A DNA stretch of 64,000 nt from Diphasiastrum complanatum (lineage: Eukaryota > Streptophyta > Lycopodiopsida > Lycopodiales > Lycopodiaceae), in the NCBI GenBank assembly GCA_029204225.1, contig CM055092.1:23685005-23749004 (forward strand). Reading direction: 5' to 3'. A program made the translations under genes and the position numbers. A model generated the notes under the pieces. The model was not told the origin of the DNA. It ran no database searches and was given only the letters and a program-made list of their open reading frames with translations. Positions 34,171 to 46,200 of the stretch are shown piece by piece. How positions within the stretch are numbered: the first letter of the stretch is position 1; each line of letters opens with the position of its first letter.

Positions 34171-35760
34171 ATGTCATACTGCGCTATCAATAGAATATCA
34201 TTCTCTGATTCTGAAAATGATGCTATGAACTGAAAAATATGATATCCATTTGATATCACGAATGATGTCAAGCACTAGAGCTCTGATATAACAAATCGCT
34301 TTGATACTATGAAGGTAATTGCATATTAGAGAATACGCTCTAATACTATGTTGGAAAGAGGTGATGAGATGATGACATGAGAGAAAGCAATTTGACAAAG
34401 TTGAAGAAGTAGGTAGACGACTTCATCGAGCGCAACGGAATGGACCTTCTTTCTTGTGCATGACTACACCTATAAGTGTTGAACAAAAGGCAGTAATAGA
34501 AATCACGTCATTGGAGGGTTTGCGGATCTCAAGGCAACCCTAACCCTAGTTAATAAGTGAGAGAGATTTGGCACCCTACATGTGTAAGTCCAACCCGATG
34601 ATCACATAGTTATTTAATTAATTAGAAAGTCAATAAAAGTACTTTGGGCCTTTTTGAGGGACTTTTAATGTCAAAATGTCGAGTTAGTGAATAAAGTTGG
34701 GACTCCCACCAAAATTGTTTCAAACTCAAATTCAAATTGGTTCCCTCCAATTTTGAAATGGATTCCCACTCTTTTTTAAGTTTGAATAGTTAGGGAGGTA
34801 GAAATGGACCAAGAGGATTTTGAGGCCAAGGTCCTCCTCTCTACTATAAATAGGGGCAAACTCGAGTTGCTCCTCATGTTCATATCCTCCTTTCAATACA
34901 AGCAGATTGGTTCTCTTATGGAATAGATTTGTGAATGTCCTTGGTCTCTATCTCTTTTCCTCCATCTCTCATGCTTTTGTTGTGTTTGCTAATTGTTGGA
35001 TCTGAATGTATTTCGAATTGCTATTTCTTATGCCTTTTGTAAGAGAGAAAGGGAGAGAGAGAAATAGTAAGCTATCTTCATTGTGGAACGTAGTGTTAAT
35101 GGATGTAGTGTTAATTGTGCAGTGTTAACGCTTAGGATTAATGGATGTTAGAGTTAGATGTGGATCTTCCATTCATGCTGAAATCTGAGAAATGCTATCG
35201 CTCTCATCTAGGAAACAAATCCACTACAATTTTGGCACCGTTTTTGGAGAGCTACACCAATTTTTCACTTTGCAGCATGTTTGTTGGACGGTTAGCTTGC
35301 ATTAGGCATCTTGTCGTGGCATGAATAGTGTTAAAACTGTATTTAGGGTTAGTCTAAAAGTGATTTTGCTTGATATGAGTGGATTTGCTTATTTGAAATC
35401 TAATTTGATTATTGGAAAAAAGAAACTATTCAGTCACGATTCTTAAGATCCATCTGGATCCGAGAAATTAAAAAAAAACAACAAAAATCGGTCAAATCTG
35501 TCAATTCTTGGTCAAAAGGAGGACAACTACAACAACAGTCAAGAACAATGGAATATTTTCTCCAATCGTGAAGACCGCCAAATACATACATGATAAGGGT
35601 GCATGCAATCATGTTTTTTAACAATACAAGCTGCTTTGCAAATCAGAACTCACCGAAGAACCGACTTCGGGCTACACAACTAATGACTCTTTCTCAATAT
35701 GTCCATACATGCTAATGTGTAATATAGTAATACGTCGCTCTAGTCGTAGTGCATGCTTAC
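34171..35760 (+). repeat. LTR-like region with TATA and intron-like DNA (copy 2)
   Basis: Equivalent to 6061-7718, with TATAAATAGGGG near 34845 and the GA tract near 35045. It lacks about 75 bp around 35208 (the GGGAATGAACCTACG stretch) that copies 1 and 4 retain. The 6688 frame is cut by TGG to TAG near 34924. Confidence 0.6.
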
Positions 35761-35863
35761 ATCGTGTACACAGGCATGGTATTCTCTAGTATAGCTAGGC
35801 CTTTGATTCGATATGTGATGGTCCAACCTCATCATCTGAAGAAGAAGAACGTGAACTCGCCAT
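35761..35863 (-). pseudogene. TNP2-like first exon (copy 2)
   Basis: ATG at 35863; MASSRSSSSDDE followed by the same TAG-interrupted tail and donor as 7719-7821, with one donor-side change (GTAAGCAT). Confidence 0.45.
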
Positions 35864-37342
35864 TTGCATCAGTGCACCTTATGTGAATGAGTGCAAATTG
35901 TGAAACTAGCTACATTGGTGTACGTCATTTTGATGATGGAGTTGTACTAGCATTCTTGGATAGTTTTGTTGATGAAAATGAAGCTTTTGGAGGTTCATTA
36001 TGTCACTCATTCATGGCCAAGTCATCAAGTGTTGATGATATCTTGTCGCAAGATGGAGTTCATGGAGTTTTATGGTGAATACATGGCCAGAAAGGACATA
36101 ATTGGAGGAGACAAGCAAGCAAGTGGTCATCACTCACATTTATTGTTTGGTTGCTGTTATTTTCTAGAGAGTTCAAAGTGTTAAGCGTGGAGGAATCATT
36201 ACATTTACATTCTATTTGGTTCTTCGTGTTCTAGTTACTTCTTGACACATAAAATTGATGTAAAAAATACTGAAGCATCCCATGTGGACACTATTCTCTA
36301 TATCAATTATGGAAGTTACTATAAAACCATAGAAAGGAGGTCTTAACTTAGTATGGATATCATTCTTAAAATGAATCAAAGTTGTGTGGTAAAAGTAGTT
36401 GAAGGGGGGTTGTGAAAAATGTCAACTAAGTTTAGTTGAGTTAATTTGGCAATTTGGAGGCCAAAGTGAAATTTTTACTTAGAGATATATTTCTTAATGT
36501 CAATAAGGTCTAAAAATAGTGTAATTTCTACTTTTAACAAGTATATAAGTGGATAAGGTCGGATTTAGAGCTACTACTATTGGTAGTTGACATACATTGA
36601 AACTAGTCACTTATTTCTAGGTTTTTAATGAAGTACCTAGAAGTTGCTATTTTAGGGCAAGTGACTAAGCGGCCAAGTGACAATATGGCTGCTATAAATA
36701 GTTGTCAAAACATGGAAAAATCATTCAAATGTTCTCATTTGTGTGGAGAACTTTTCTCTTTTGATTCTATGTCCATCTCTCGTGTATTTCTCTTGATATC
36801 TTGGATTTTTATGTTTAGAATGTTGATTTTACTGATCTAGCTTTCACACGTGTGCAGTACACTGATGTATGGAAAGCGACAATACTAAGTCATATATAAG
36901 TGTTTATAATCAAATCTTTGCGTATTTCTAGCTTCTAGAATGCATAACGTAGTGATTTCTAGAAATCTTCTAGCTATTTCTAGATGTGCAACCAAATTTG
37001 GCTAAAAATCATTGATCCACTCATGTGTTTTGGATTTGTATTTTTTTACAGATACATCTACACAAATCAAAATAAATATACATAGATCTACATCTATATC
37101 CACACGGCTTTTGGAACAACATAAATGCAATGAAAGACTGATGTCTACACAATGCAATGAAGCTGATATTTAACGCAATAAAAGATAGTATTGATTCAGT
37201 ATGAAAACGAAACAGATGTAAATGAGTACAACAAGTTGCGGATCGAAGCCGCGTACTCTAAGCTATTTATGAGCGACTAAAATATAAGCTAGAATTAAGC
37301 GCAACTACTGATAAGCAATAAACACGCAATGTCTAATCAAAT
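35864..37342 (+). repeat. LTR-like DNA with plus-strand TATA box
   Basis: Continues past 36182, where copy 1 is interrupted. A GCTATAAATAGTTG box lies near 36694, inside a 70-codon frame (36628-36840) that is not convincing as a gene. Further on, CACACGTGTG (36845) and GGAACAACATAAATGCAATG occur; the end resembles LTR-B (GCGTACTCTAAGCTATTTATGAG). Duplicated at 45243-46732. Confidence 0.5.
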
Positions 37343-37767
37343 CTAAAGAACTTGATTCTTGCCCTTGGAATAGTCTTTCTTCTTGGTGTATAGAGCCATG
37401 GATACGTCTTTGATGGACAGGCTGCTAGTCTTTCTCTGCATTTCTTCTTGAAGAAGATGACCGATCTCCTTTTGAAGAGTGAGGTTGGGTGGTGTGGAGA
37501 TGATCACCACAAAGTGCTCATATGACTTTGGAAGAGAAGAAAGCAAGGTCAGAACGGCATCATCATCTTGAATAGAACATCCTACAGCTGATAACTGTTC
37601 TAACATAGACTTGAAGTTGTTAATGCGAGACGTGATGGCAGTACAATCAGACATGCTAAGAGTAAAGAACATCCTCCTAAGATGTAATCTCATGGTTACA
37701 TCGTGCGTCTCATAAAGACTTCATAACAAGTCCAGCACTTCCTTAGAGGTTTTGCACGTGGTAACGT
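37343..37767 (-). pseudogene. Copia gag C-terminal part, truncated at inverted-repeat joint
   Basis: Minus-strand reading: TSKEVLDLL, RLHLRRMFFTLSMSDCTAIT, SRINNFKSMLEQLSAVGCSI, QDDDAVLTLLSSLPKSYEHF, LQKEIGHLLQEEM, YSKGKNQVL and stop. This is the copia gag domain without its N-terminus, which is lost at 37768 where the long inverted-repeat arm starts. The fuller copy is 46733-47407. Confidence 0.9.
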
Positions 37768-37768
37768 G

Positions 37769-38135
37769 ATGTTCTTGCATCAACTCTCAGAAGCTTTGGA
37801 AATTCCTCGTTTTTTCATTTGGCTCTTTCTGTGCAGTCACTCTGGATGAGTAGCAGCATATGAGTGAAGACACCAGCTTTAACAACAGTCTCTTGAACAG
37901 TCTGTGAGGAGCTACAAAATGCTAAAAGCGTGCCTATTGCGCACTCTGTTGCTTGATCTGAAACCCTTAGGACCATTCTCACCAATGCAGGAACAAATAG
38001 AGCATGTCCACCCATTGCTATGCGGCCCGCTAGTGTTTTACAGAGCAATTCCAATGTGGCAAGAGTTTCTGCTCCATCCAGCTTATCAGCCTCAAGAAAA
38101 TGCTCAATCGAAGCTGCAACGGCACCTGCTATCAC
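37769..38135 (-). pseudogene. U-box/ARM-repeat E3 ligase (PUB-type) 3' fragment
   Basis: The minus-strand frame AGAVAASIEHFLEADKLDGA, ETLATLELLCKTLAGRIAM, ALVRMVLRVSDQATECAIGT, LLAFCSS, FTHMLLLIQSDCTERAK, then TGA where relatives have Arg, then K..EEFPKLLR matches the C-terminal ARM repeats of plant U-box ligases, which bind substrates for ubiquitination. The U-box and most ARM repeats are missing. An extra partial copy lies at 38220-38316. The mirror copy is 53477-53843. Confidence 0.8.
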
Positions 38136-38420
38136 CCCTCTCTCACTATTCTTGGTAGAGGTGCAAACACAAAGTGAAAAGAGAGAAAAAAGAGCTGCTA
38201 CTGATGGTAGCGATGTAGTGTTTTACAGAGCAATTCCAATGTGGCAAGAGTTTCTGATCCATCCAGCTTATCAGCCTCGAGAAAATGCTCAATCGAAGCT
38301 GCAACGGCACCTGCTATCACCCCTCTCTCACTATTCTTGGTACAGGTGCAAACACAAAGTGAAAAAGAGAGAAAAAAGAGCTGCTACTGATGGTAGCGAT
38401 GGAGCAGAAAGGAGCTGCTA
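38136..38420 (-). repeat. Partial tandem duplication of the PUB fragment (period ~186 bp)
   Basis: The stretch from CATCGCTACCATCAGTAGCAGC through the GCAGGTGCCGTTGCAGCTTCG exon start to CTCTGTAAAACACTA is present twice (minus strand). The second copy is cut after CTCTGTAAAACACTA and carries the SER change in DGSET. It shows rearrangement after capture. Confidence 0.8.
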
Positions 38421-39138
38421 CTATTAATAGCGATGGAGCAAATCTAGGTGGGAGCTGAATGTGTATGCATTTTCGTGATGCATACATCCTCCTCCCCATG
38501 CCTGCATCTAAAAATTTTAATTAGTTTTTGTGAAAAAGTACATACAGTAGAGGATGCACTCATGCTACCATGGGTGCATCCTATTACCCGTACATAGTCA
38601 TGAATGTGACATGAAAATATATTTATATATTTATAGATATCTCTCTATATATATATATATATATATATTTATTTATTTAAACTTACCTACAGTTTTGTTC
38701 TTGGTGAGGGACTCATGCATCTTCCTCCCCTCACCCATGCATACACTTTTTTCAAAAAAAATGATGAGAAGGGGATGCATACATGGGGAACACGATGCGT
38801 GGCCCTCCTCCGCATGCATGCATCCATCCCTCCTTTTCCCTCACCCTCCATGGCTCCCTCTCCCGCCATCCCTCCCCCTGGCCTCCAAAGCTCCCTCACC
38901 CTCCTCCTTCCCTCCATCTCTCCATCCACCGCTCGTGCACTCCACCGCTCCCTGCCCTCACAGTTTTATCATCATTGTTGTGCTCGTTATCTGGAAATCT
39001 CTTTAAGACATGCGTTGAAACAGACACACACCCAAGCCACTCGATCGTCTCTCTCTCACTCACTCACTCATTCGGGTTTGCTAATCTCTCTCTCTCTAAT
39101 AGGAGAGATCTCTAGTGCTTGCACCTGTGGTGGTACTA
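38421..39138 (+). other. Low-complexity, CT-rich leader-like DNA
   Basis: 38646-38668 is a (TA)n run; 38553-38582 is an inverted repeat (AGGATGCAC/GGTGCATCC); 38820-39100 is strongly CT-rich and more GC-rich than its surroundings, with CTCACTCACTCAC and CTCTCTCTCT runs just before the eIF4E start. It could be the captured promoter and 5' UTR of that gene. Overlapping open frames here are compositional artefacts. Confidence 0.5.
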
Positions 39139-39384
39139 ATGCAAGAGGGAACTAAAGGGCAAGAAGAGTAGCAGCAGCCACCACAGGAGGACAGTGGTAC
39201 AGAGTTAGATGCGAGCAAGAGCAAGACGCATCCTTTGGAGAATGCGTGGACGTTATGGTTTGACAAACCAGACCCTAAATCCAGGGCAGCGCTTGGGGCA
39301 GCTCGCTACGCCGTGTTTACACCTTTTCCACGGTTGAGGATTTTTGGCAGTATGGTGGCATGCATGTTCTTCAAGCATAAATAG
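39139..39384 (+). pseudogene. eIF4E first-exon fragment
   Basis: ATG at 39139; an acidic Gln-rich N-terminus with one TAG, then [32 protein letters not shown] one-base shift then moves the eIF4E reading to the next frame: [19 protein letters not shown], followed by loss of similarity at QYGGMHV. eIF4E binds the mRNA cap; HPLENAW, the WGSS tryptophan and the TVEDFW motif are hallmarks. Only the first ~70 residues' worth is present and it cannot make the protein. The mirror copy is 52228-52473. Confidence 0.82.
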
Positions 39385-40719
39385 AGCAATTTGGCAACAT
39401 TTTTTTTCAGTTTTTAAAATCAAATACTTTCTCATCTCGAGCTTTCACATGATGGCTTAGGTCACATGTGCCTATTGAAGGTGGCACATTTGTAATGCAA
39501 AAGCATGTACAATCTTGAGTGTGTGGAGTGGATGATCTTTTAGAAAAATAGCAATGAATAGGGTTATGTCGAAGAGTTTCCCATGCAAAGATTTGAAAGC
39601 AATCAAGCTAACTCTAATCTCGATCTGCATTTGAGGCTTTGTGACTCACAATAGAATTGGTGAAATTCTTATGTCATAAGCAAGACCTTTTGATCTGTAA
39701 ACCTCTAAGAATATGCAGAGATTTAGTTCCTCGAGACAAGCATAAGGTACTTTCTATACTTACATTACTTAATTCACATTATGAATTGCAATATCTTATC
39801 GTATTACTTTTTAAAAATCCGACATTGCACAAAGTTTCGCAAATTCCAGTTAGTTACGACATTGCACATTTTGGATTACGACATTGCTCATATTTCGGAA
39901 TCCGACATACAAAACCAATAACAATTTTGTGATCAATTGCAATAATAAATATATTGAAAGTGTCAATCAATGTAGCACAAAATTGCTACTTTCGCAGACT
40001 CTCTAACTTACAAGATGAACTAAAATGTATATAAAAAACCTAATCTACTCGTTGTCGTCATGATGTCCACTCTACATGAAAACAGGCAAACAAAACACAT
40101 TAGTATTTAATGATTGATTATACTAATGGTTAAGAGTAAAAACGTACGTGTTTTACAACAATAATATATGAAAAATACACAATTTAAAGTTTCAAAGAAA
40201 TTTTTCAGTTTATCGTCTAATGCCTCGTATGATTACCTAAAGGCAAAGTCGTACTCTTCTTTGGTTGGTAGATGTCCATAGTCCGCCAACTATCCATTCA
40301 ATTTAAGTTGGGATTAGTTTAAGGCTAGGTTGGAGCAGCTAGTCATATGCATGATGTAAAAGGAAATCACATGAAATCAAAGACAAACTATAAGAGTAGT
40401 TTAGATTTACTTACCATGCTTGCTTCCAAGCTCGCCTATCTGCTCAAGCCCAACTTAGGGTTGCCTATTCCCTGCATCCTAGTGGCCGCGACATCTCTTT
40501 GAATCTTGTATTTATCTGGTGTTCTTTCATCGTTTTTTACATTGTTCCAATCAGACCTTGAACACCAGTGGGGTTTGGATTGCCTGTCCCTATAAGCTCA
40601 TCGTCCTATATCATGACGATGTCTAATCCACAAGCTCATATGCTTATGAATTTCCTTCGAGTCAAATTCCTCTTCTTGTGGGAATTCCTCACGAAGGGTA
40701 CCAACAACGAGACCTATTT
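39385..40719. other. No recognised gene in arm
   Basis: AT-rich DNA. The frame at 39657-39932 is mirrored at 51680-51955 only because of the inverted repeat. Around 40430-40560 faint GC-richer sequence (CAAGCCCAACTTAGGG) may be gypsy gag/pol linker. No domain identified. Confidence 0.3.
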
Positions 40720-41230
40720 CAAGTCCAACAATAGTTCTTGTAGTCGCTTCTCCAACACTGTAAAATATTGTATATAAGCTAACACATCCTCCTTCTTCCA
40801 CTTCTTAATGGCTTGCAATTTATCAACAATCTCCTCATTTTAATGCTCCTTTCTATAATGCATAAAAAAACCATGCTTAAAATCATCGTAAACCTGAAAT
40901 TCTTGTAGCCCATATTGTAAATACCATTGCAAAGCATTACCTTTCAAAGTAGTTGGTTATAATTCCAATTTTTAAAAATATCCTTCGTGTCATGATTAGC
41001 CTAACACAGCCAAAAATTGGTGTATATGCATATCAGGATCATCATGTTTCTTCCCTTTAAAACATTGAAATGTAGAAGTCCAACTACGACCCATGTACGA
41101 TATCCAAGCCATGAACCACGGTGAACTACTAGCTCTAAAAGACATTATGATTAGATTGTCAGTAATAATTGGAAATTCCACCCAAAGTTGAAAACCAATA
41201 TTATCCATAATAACTATGTCACCTGATCAC
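40720..41230 (-). pseudogene. Ty3/gypsy gag domain, left-arm copy
   Basis: Minus-strand counterpart of 50380-50897. The start is open (MDNIGFQLWVEFPIITDN, FKGKKHDDPDMHIHQFLAVL), then broken frames give PTTLKGNALQWYLQ, FQVYDDFKHGFFMHYRKEH, KEDVLAYIQYFTVLEKRLQE. See that entry. Confidence 0.8.
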
Positions 41231-43278
41231 ACTGACAACAAAACCACAAAGGTATTAGGGATGACTTTGATTATCTACGAACATCACCTAAGATGGTTTT
41301 TAATTGTTCATTCTATAAGAGGTAAAAATACCTTTTGCATTCAAAGATAATATCAACAACTAAGATACTAAATTGAAACAATCCAACAATGTATTTTGCA
41401 ACCAAATCAATAACATGGAACATTTATCTTCTATATTAAAAGAAACATTCTCAGTACAAATGCCATCACTATACTTTGAACAATTTTTTCCAAAAAGGTC
41501 TTATGCAAGGAAATTCCTCTTGCTATTGGCAGTACAATAAGTCAAAGCAGGTAGGTAGCAACATTACAATAGCTTCCAGCCTTAAACATCTATCAATGCA
41601 TAGTCTAACAACCTAATAACAACCACTTTAATTGGCCAAAGCAACCATTTATATGCACATGTTTGCGACTGATCATAAACAACCACAAAGCCCTGCACCT
41701 TCCTGTAATTGAACTACTCATTTTCGTCTGTAGTCGCTTCAACTTCTCCACTACTAGCACATCACGACAATGTGATGACAACTTTATTTCATCCCACAAT
41801 GATTAGGACTTAACATACTTACGATCTATATTACATACTTGGCCAGATTCTAAATGGCCTTAATTCACAAAAATCCCCTAATAGTTGTGACATGGAACAT
41901 TTTCATACTTATTTTGTATGTGCTTATATAAGCACAATTTGACATTTATGGCATTCAATATTTTGGTTTTATGTTATTATGTTAATAAATTGATGTGCTT
42001 ATTTATTAATATTCTAATCACGATTTATTTGATACATGTAAAAATTGATGCTATAATGGTCTCCCACCAAGACGAGTATGAATGTGTCAAAAAAATCAAC
42101 ATACCATTCTCAAATTATTGAAGAGGCATGGAGTTAGAACTTATTAGAATGGTTCTATTTATTGAAATCGTGTTGTCTCTCACTCTCGCCACATTTCTCT
42201 CTCTTTGTAAACTCACAGTTGTCTCATGTCTGATTTGTTGTATGCAAGCACCACAATCCCCAAACAGGTAACACGATGCAAAGTATGATGGCAGTTATAC
42301 TGAACAAGATCTACTTAGAATTTAGATTTTTTATACATGCAAGCATTGAAGTTATTTGTAGCAGCACTCTCAAGCTTTCAAGCTTGAACACTCTTGAGCA
42401 TTCTAGCTTAGTTCTTTTTGGCTATCATCGCTTACTGCTAATCATCAGAATCGTAATTCAGACAGATTCATCAGTTGCTCAAAGATAGCTTCGAGTACAT
42501 GGTTTCTATCCGCAATTGTCTTGTGCTCATCATCATCTATTTTATTTTGAATCAATAAATCCTTTATTGCATTCAATATTACGTCAGAATGTATGCATCT
42601 TTGTGATTGTTTTTGTAGCTCATAATCTCATATTGCTTTTGTCTGATAATTCAAAACTTTGTTTGACTATGTAATCACTGTAGTATTAACAATTTCAAAG
42701 CTAGTTACTATAAGATTGAACGTGATATTTTGTCATTATGTTTTGTTCAAAATTGATAGGCATAGTCATGCATTAGTAGAGCAGGTTGTTGAAAATTAAG
42801 CCCACAATTGCCTCCTTGGTGAATGACTAATTTCTATTTCATGATTCTTCTTGCATATTTATTGATCATTGATCTAGGGTCAGGTGAAACCAAATTTGGA
42901 TCTACGTCTGCTCATTTTATACGTGCAGCAATATCAAACTTAGACAACCAATTTATTTGAAGAACGTTTACAACGCTTCCAGCTGATCTCCAGCAAAGGG
43001 TAACCAATCCTGTCATAATTTCAAAGTTCAAATGTCAAGTTTAATAACTTGAATTCATTGAAGATTTGGTCATCTTCAACGACTTCCACAAAACTTGCAT
43101 TTAGAACAAGTTTGTAGAAAGACATTACTTTTTCAACAATCTGCAGAAATACGCTATGTTTTCAAAAGCTTCAGTTTTTTTGCATCTCCCCGAAATGCGA
43201 CACTTGCATAGTTCGAAAACCTTAACTGTTTTTAACACACCTTCGGCTTCTTGCGAAAAATGCGAAGAGAGAGAAAAT
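41231..43278. repeat. Arm remainder: unassigned DNA and copia LTR-related sequence
   Basis: 41231-42120 shows no recognised gene. 42360-42700 contains LTR-B-like words (TCAAGCTTTCAAGCTTGA near 42370, TTCTATCCGCAATTGTCTTGTGCTCATCATCATC, GAATGTATGCATCTTTGTGATTG). 43140-43278 contains the GCGAAAAATGCGAAG motif also found in the LTR at 48220-48380. Confidence 0.5.
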
Positions 43279-46200
43279 ATCGGATTTGTAATCTTCAAGC
43301 TTTACTTCAATACTAGTAGCAACATCCCACAACTCGTTGATGATTAGCAAGGTCTCTATCTTCAATTTCGACTAGTAATTGGATCGATTCAACTTATCTG
43401 CGATAAGATAGGCTTTACTTTGATAATCCATCTAGAATTTTTAGTCTGTCGATTGTATCGATGATGTTAAGAATGATGTCATACTGCGCTATCAATAGAA
43501 TATCATTCTCTGATTCTGAAAATGATGCTATGAACTGAAAAATATGATATCCATTTGATATCACGAATGATGTCAAGCACTAGAGCTCTGATATAACAAA
43601 TCGCTTTGATACTATGAAGGTAATTGCATATTAGAGAATACGCTCTAATACTATGTTGGAAAGAGGTGATGAGATGATGACATGAGAGAAAGCAATTTGA
43701 CAAAGTTGAAGAAGTAGGTAGACGACTTCATCGAGCGCAACGGAATGGACCTTCTTTCTTGTGCATGACTACACCTATAAGTGTTGAACAAAAGGCAGTA
43801 ATAGAAATCACGTCATTGGAGGGTTTGCGGATCTCAAGGCAACCCTAACCCTAGTTAATAAGTGAGAGAGATTTGGCACCCTACATGTGTAAGTCCAACC
43901 CGATGATCACATAGTTATTTAATTAATTAGAAAGTCAATAAAAGTACTTTGGGCCTTTTTGAGGGACTTTTAATGTCAAAATGTCGAGTTAGTGAATAAA
44001 GTTGGGACTCCCACCAAAATTGTTTCAAACTCAAATTCAAATTGGTTCCCTCCAATTTTGAAATGGATTCCCACTCTTTTTTAAGTTTGAATAGTTAGGG
44101 AGGTAGAAATGGACCAAGAGGATTTTGAGGCCAAGGTCCTCCTCTCTACTATAAATAGGGGCAAACTCGAGTTGCTCCTCATGTTCATATCCTCCTTTCA
44201 ATACAAGCAGATTGGTTCTCTTATGGAATGGATTTGTGAATGTCCTTGGTCTCTATCTCTTTTCCTCCATCTCTCATGCTTTTGCTGTGTTTGCTAATTG
44301 TTGGATCTGAATGTATTTCGAATTGCTATTTCTTATGCCTTTTGTAAGAGAGAAAGGGAGAGAGAGAAAGAGTAAGCTATCTTCATTGTGGAACGTAGTG
44401 TTAATGGATGTAGTGTTAATTGTGCAGTGTTAAAGCTTAGGATTAATGGATGTTAGAGTTAGATGTGGATCTTCCATTCATGCTGAAATCTGAGATATGC
44501 TATCGCTCTCATGGGAATGAACCTACGCGTGACAACTAACTTCATCTCCTTGATGCTAGATTGCTTGGATCTTGGGTTGATGATAGGCTAGGAAAGAAAT
44601 CCACTACAATTTTGGCACCGTTTTCGGAGAGCTACACCAATTTTTCAGTTTGCAGCATGTTTGTTGGATGGTTAGCTTGCATTAGGCATGTTGTCGTGGC
44701 ATGAATAGTGTTAAAACTGTATTTAGGGTTAGTTTGATAGTGATTTTGCCTGATATGAGTGGATTTGCTTATTTGAAATCTAATTTGATTTTTGAAAAAG
44801 AGAAGCTATTCAGTCACCATTCTTAAGATCCATCTGGATCTGAGAAATTAAAAAAAACAACAAAAATTGGTCAAATCTGTCAATTCTTGGTCAAAAGGAG
44901 GACAACTACAACAACAGTCAAGAACAATGGAATATTTTCTCCAATCGTGAAGACCGCCAAATACATACATGATAAGGGTGCATGCAATTATGTTTTTTAA
45001 CAATACAAGTTGCTTTGCAAATCAAAACTCACCGAAGAACCGACTTCGGGCTACACAAATAATGACTCTTTCTCAATATGTCCATACATGCTAATGTGTA
45101 ATATAGTAATACGTCGGTCTAGTCGTAGTGCATACTTACATCGTGTACACAGGCATGGTATTCCCTAGTATAGCTAGGCCTTTGATTCGATATGTGATGG
45201 TCTTGCCTCATCATCTGAAGAAGAAGAACGTGAACTTGCCATTTGCATCAGTGCACCTTATGTGAATGAGTGCAAATTGTGAAACTAGCTACATTGGTGT
45301 ACGTCATTTTGATGATGGAGTTGTACTAGCATTATTGGATAGTTTTGCTGATGAAAATGAAGCTTTTGGAGGTTCATTATGTCACTCATTCATGGCCAAG
45401 TCATCAAGTGTTGATGATATCTTGTCGCAAGATGGAGTTCATGGAGTTTTATGGTGAATACATGGCCAGAAAGGACAAAATTGGAGACAAGCAAGCAAGT
45501 GGTCATCACTCACATTTATTGTTTGGTTGCTGTTATTTTCTAGAGAGTTCAAAGTGTTAAGCGTGGAGGAATCATTACATCTACATTCTATTTGGTTCTT
45601 CATGTTCTAGTTACTTCTTGACACGTAAAATTGATGTAAAAAATACTGAAGCATCCCATGTGGACACTATTCTCTATATCAATTATGGAAGTTACTATAA
45701 AACCATAGAAAGGAGGTCTTAACTTAGTATGGATATCATTCTTAAAATGAATCAAAGCTGTGTGGTAAAACTAGTTGAAGGGGGGTTGTGAAAAATGTCA
45801 ACTAAGTTTATTTGAGTTAATTTGGCAATTTGGAGGCCAAAGTGAAATTTTTACTTAGAGATACATTTCTTAATGTCAATAAGGTCTAGAAATAGTGTAA
45901 TTTCTACTTTTAACAAGTATCTAAGTGGATAAGGTCGGATTTAGAGCTACTACAATTGGTAGTTGACATACATTGAAACTAGTCACTTATTTCTAGGTTT
46001 TTAGTGAAGTACCTAGAAGTTGCTATTTTAGGGCAAGTAACTAAGCGGCCAAGTGACAATATGACTGCTATAAATAGTTGTCAAAACATGGAAAAATCAT
46101 TCAAATGTTCTCATTTGTATGGAGAACTTTTCTCTTTTGATTCTATGTCCATCTCTCATGTATTTCTCTTGATATCTTTGATTTCTATGTTTAGAATGTT

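Larger units (their letters stand above)
37769..43278 (+). repeat. Left arm of 5510-bp inverted repeat (IR4)
   Basis: Each base n pairs with base 91612-n; the two arms (this one and 48334-53843) have equal length and differ by only a handful of substitutions in the parts compared. Outer end ATGTTCTTGCATC, inner end AGAGAGAAAAT. Contents: U-box/ARM fragment, CT-rich leader, eIF4E fragment, gypsy gag, copia LTR-related DNA. No TIR motif or target duplication is evident at the ends. Confidence 0.97.

Noticed and set aside
38554-39155. Overlapping open frames of 110-150 codons in the inverted-repeat arms
   Set aside because: All three plus-strand frames and a minus-strand frame are open because the DNA is CT-rich; none resembles a protein, and the mirror copies follow from the inverted repeat.
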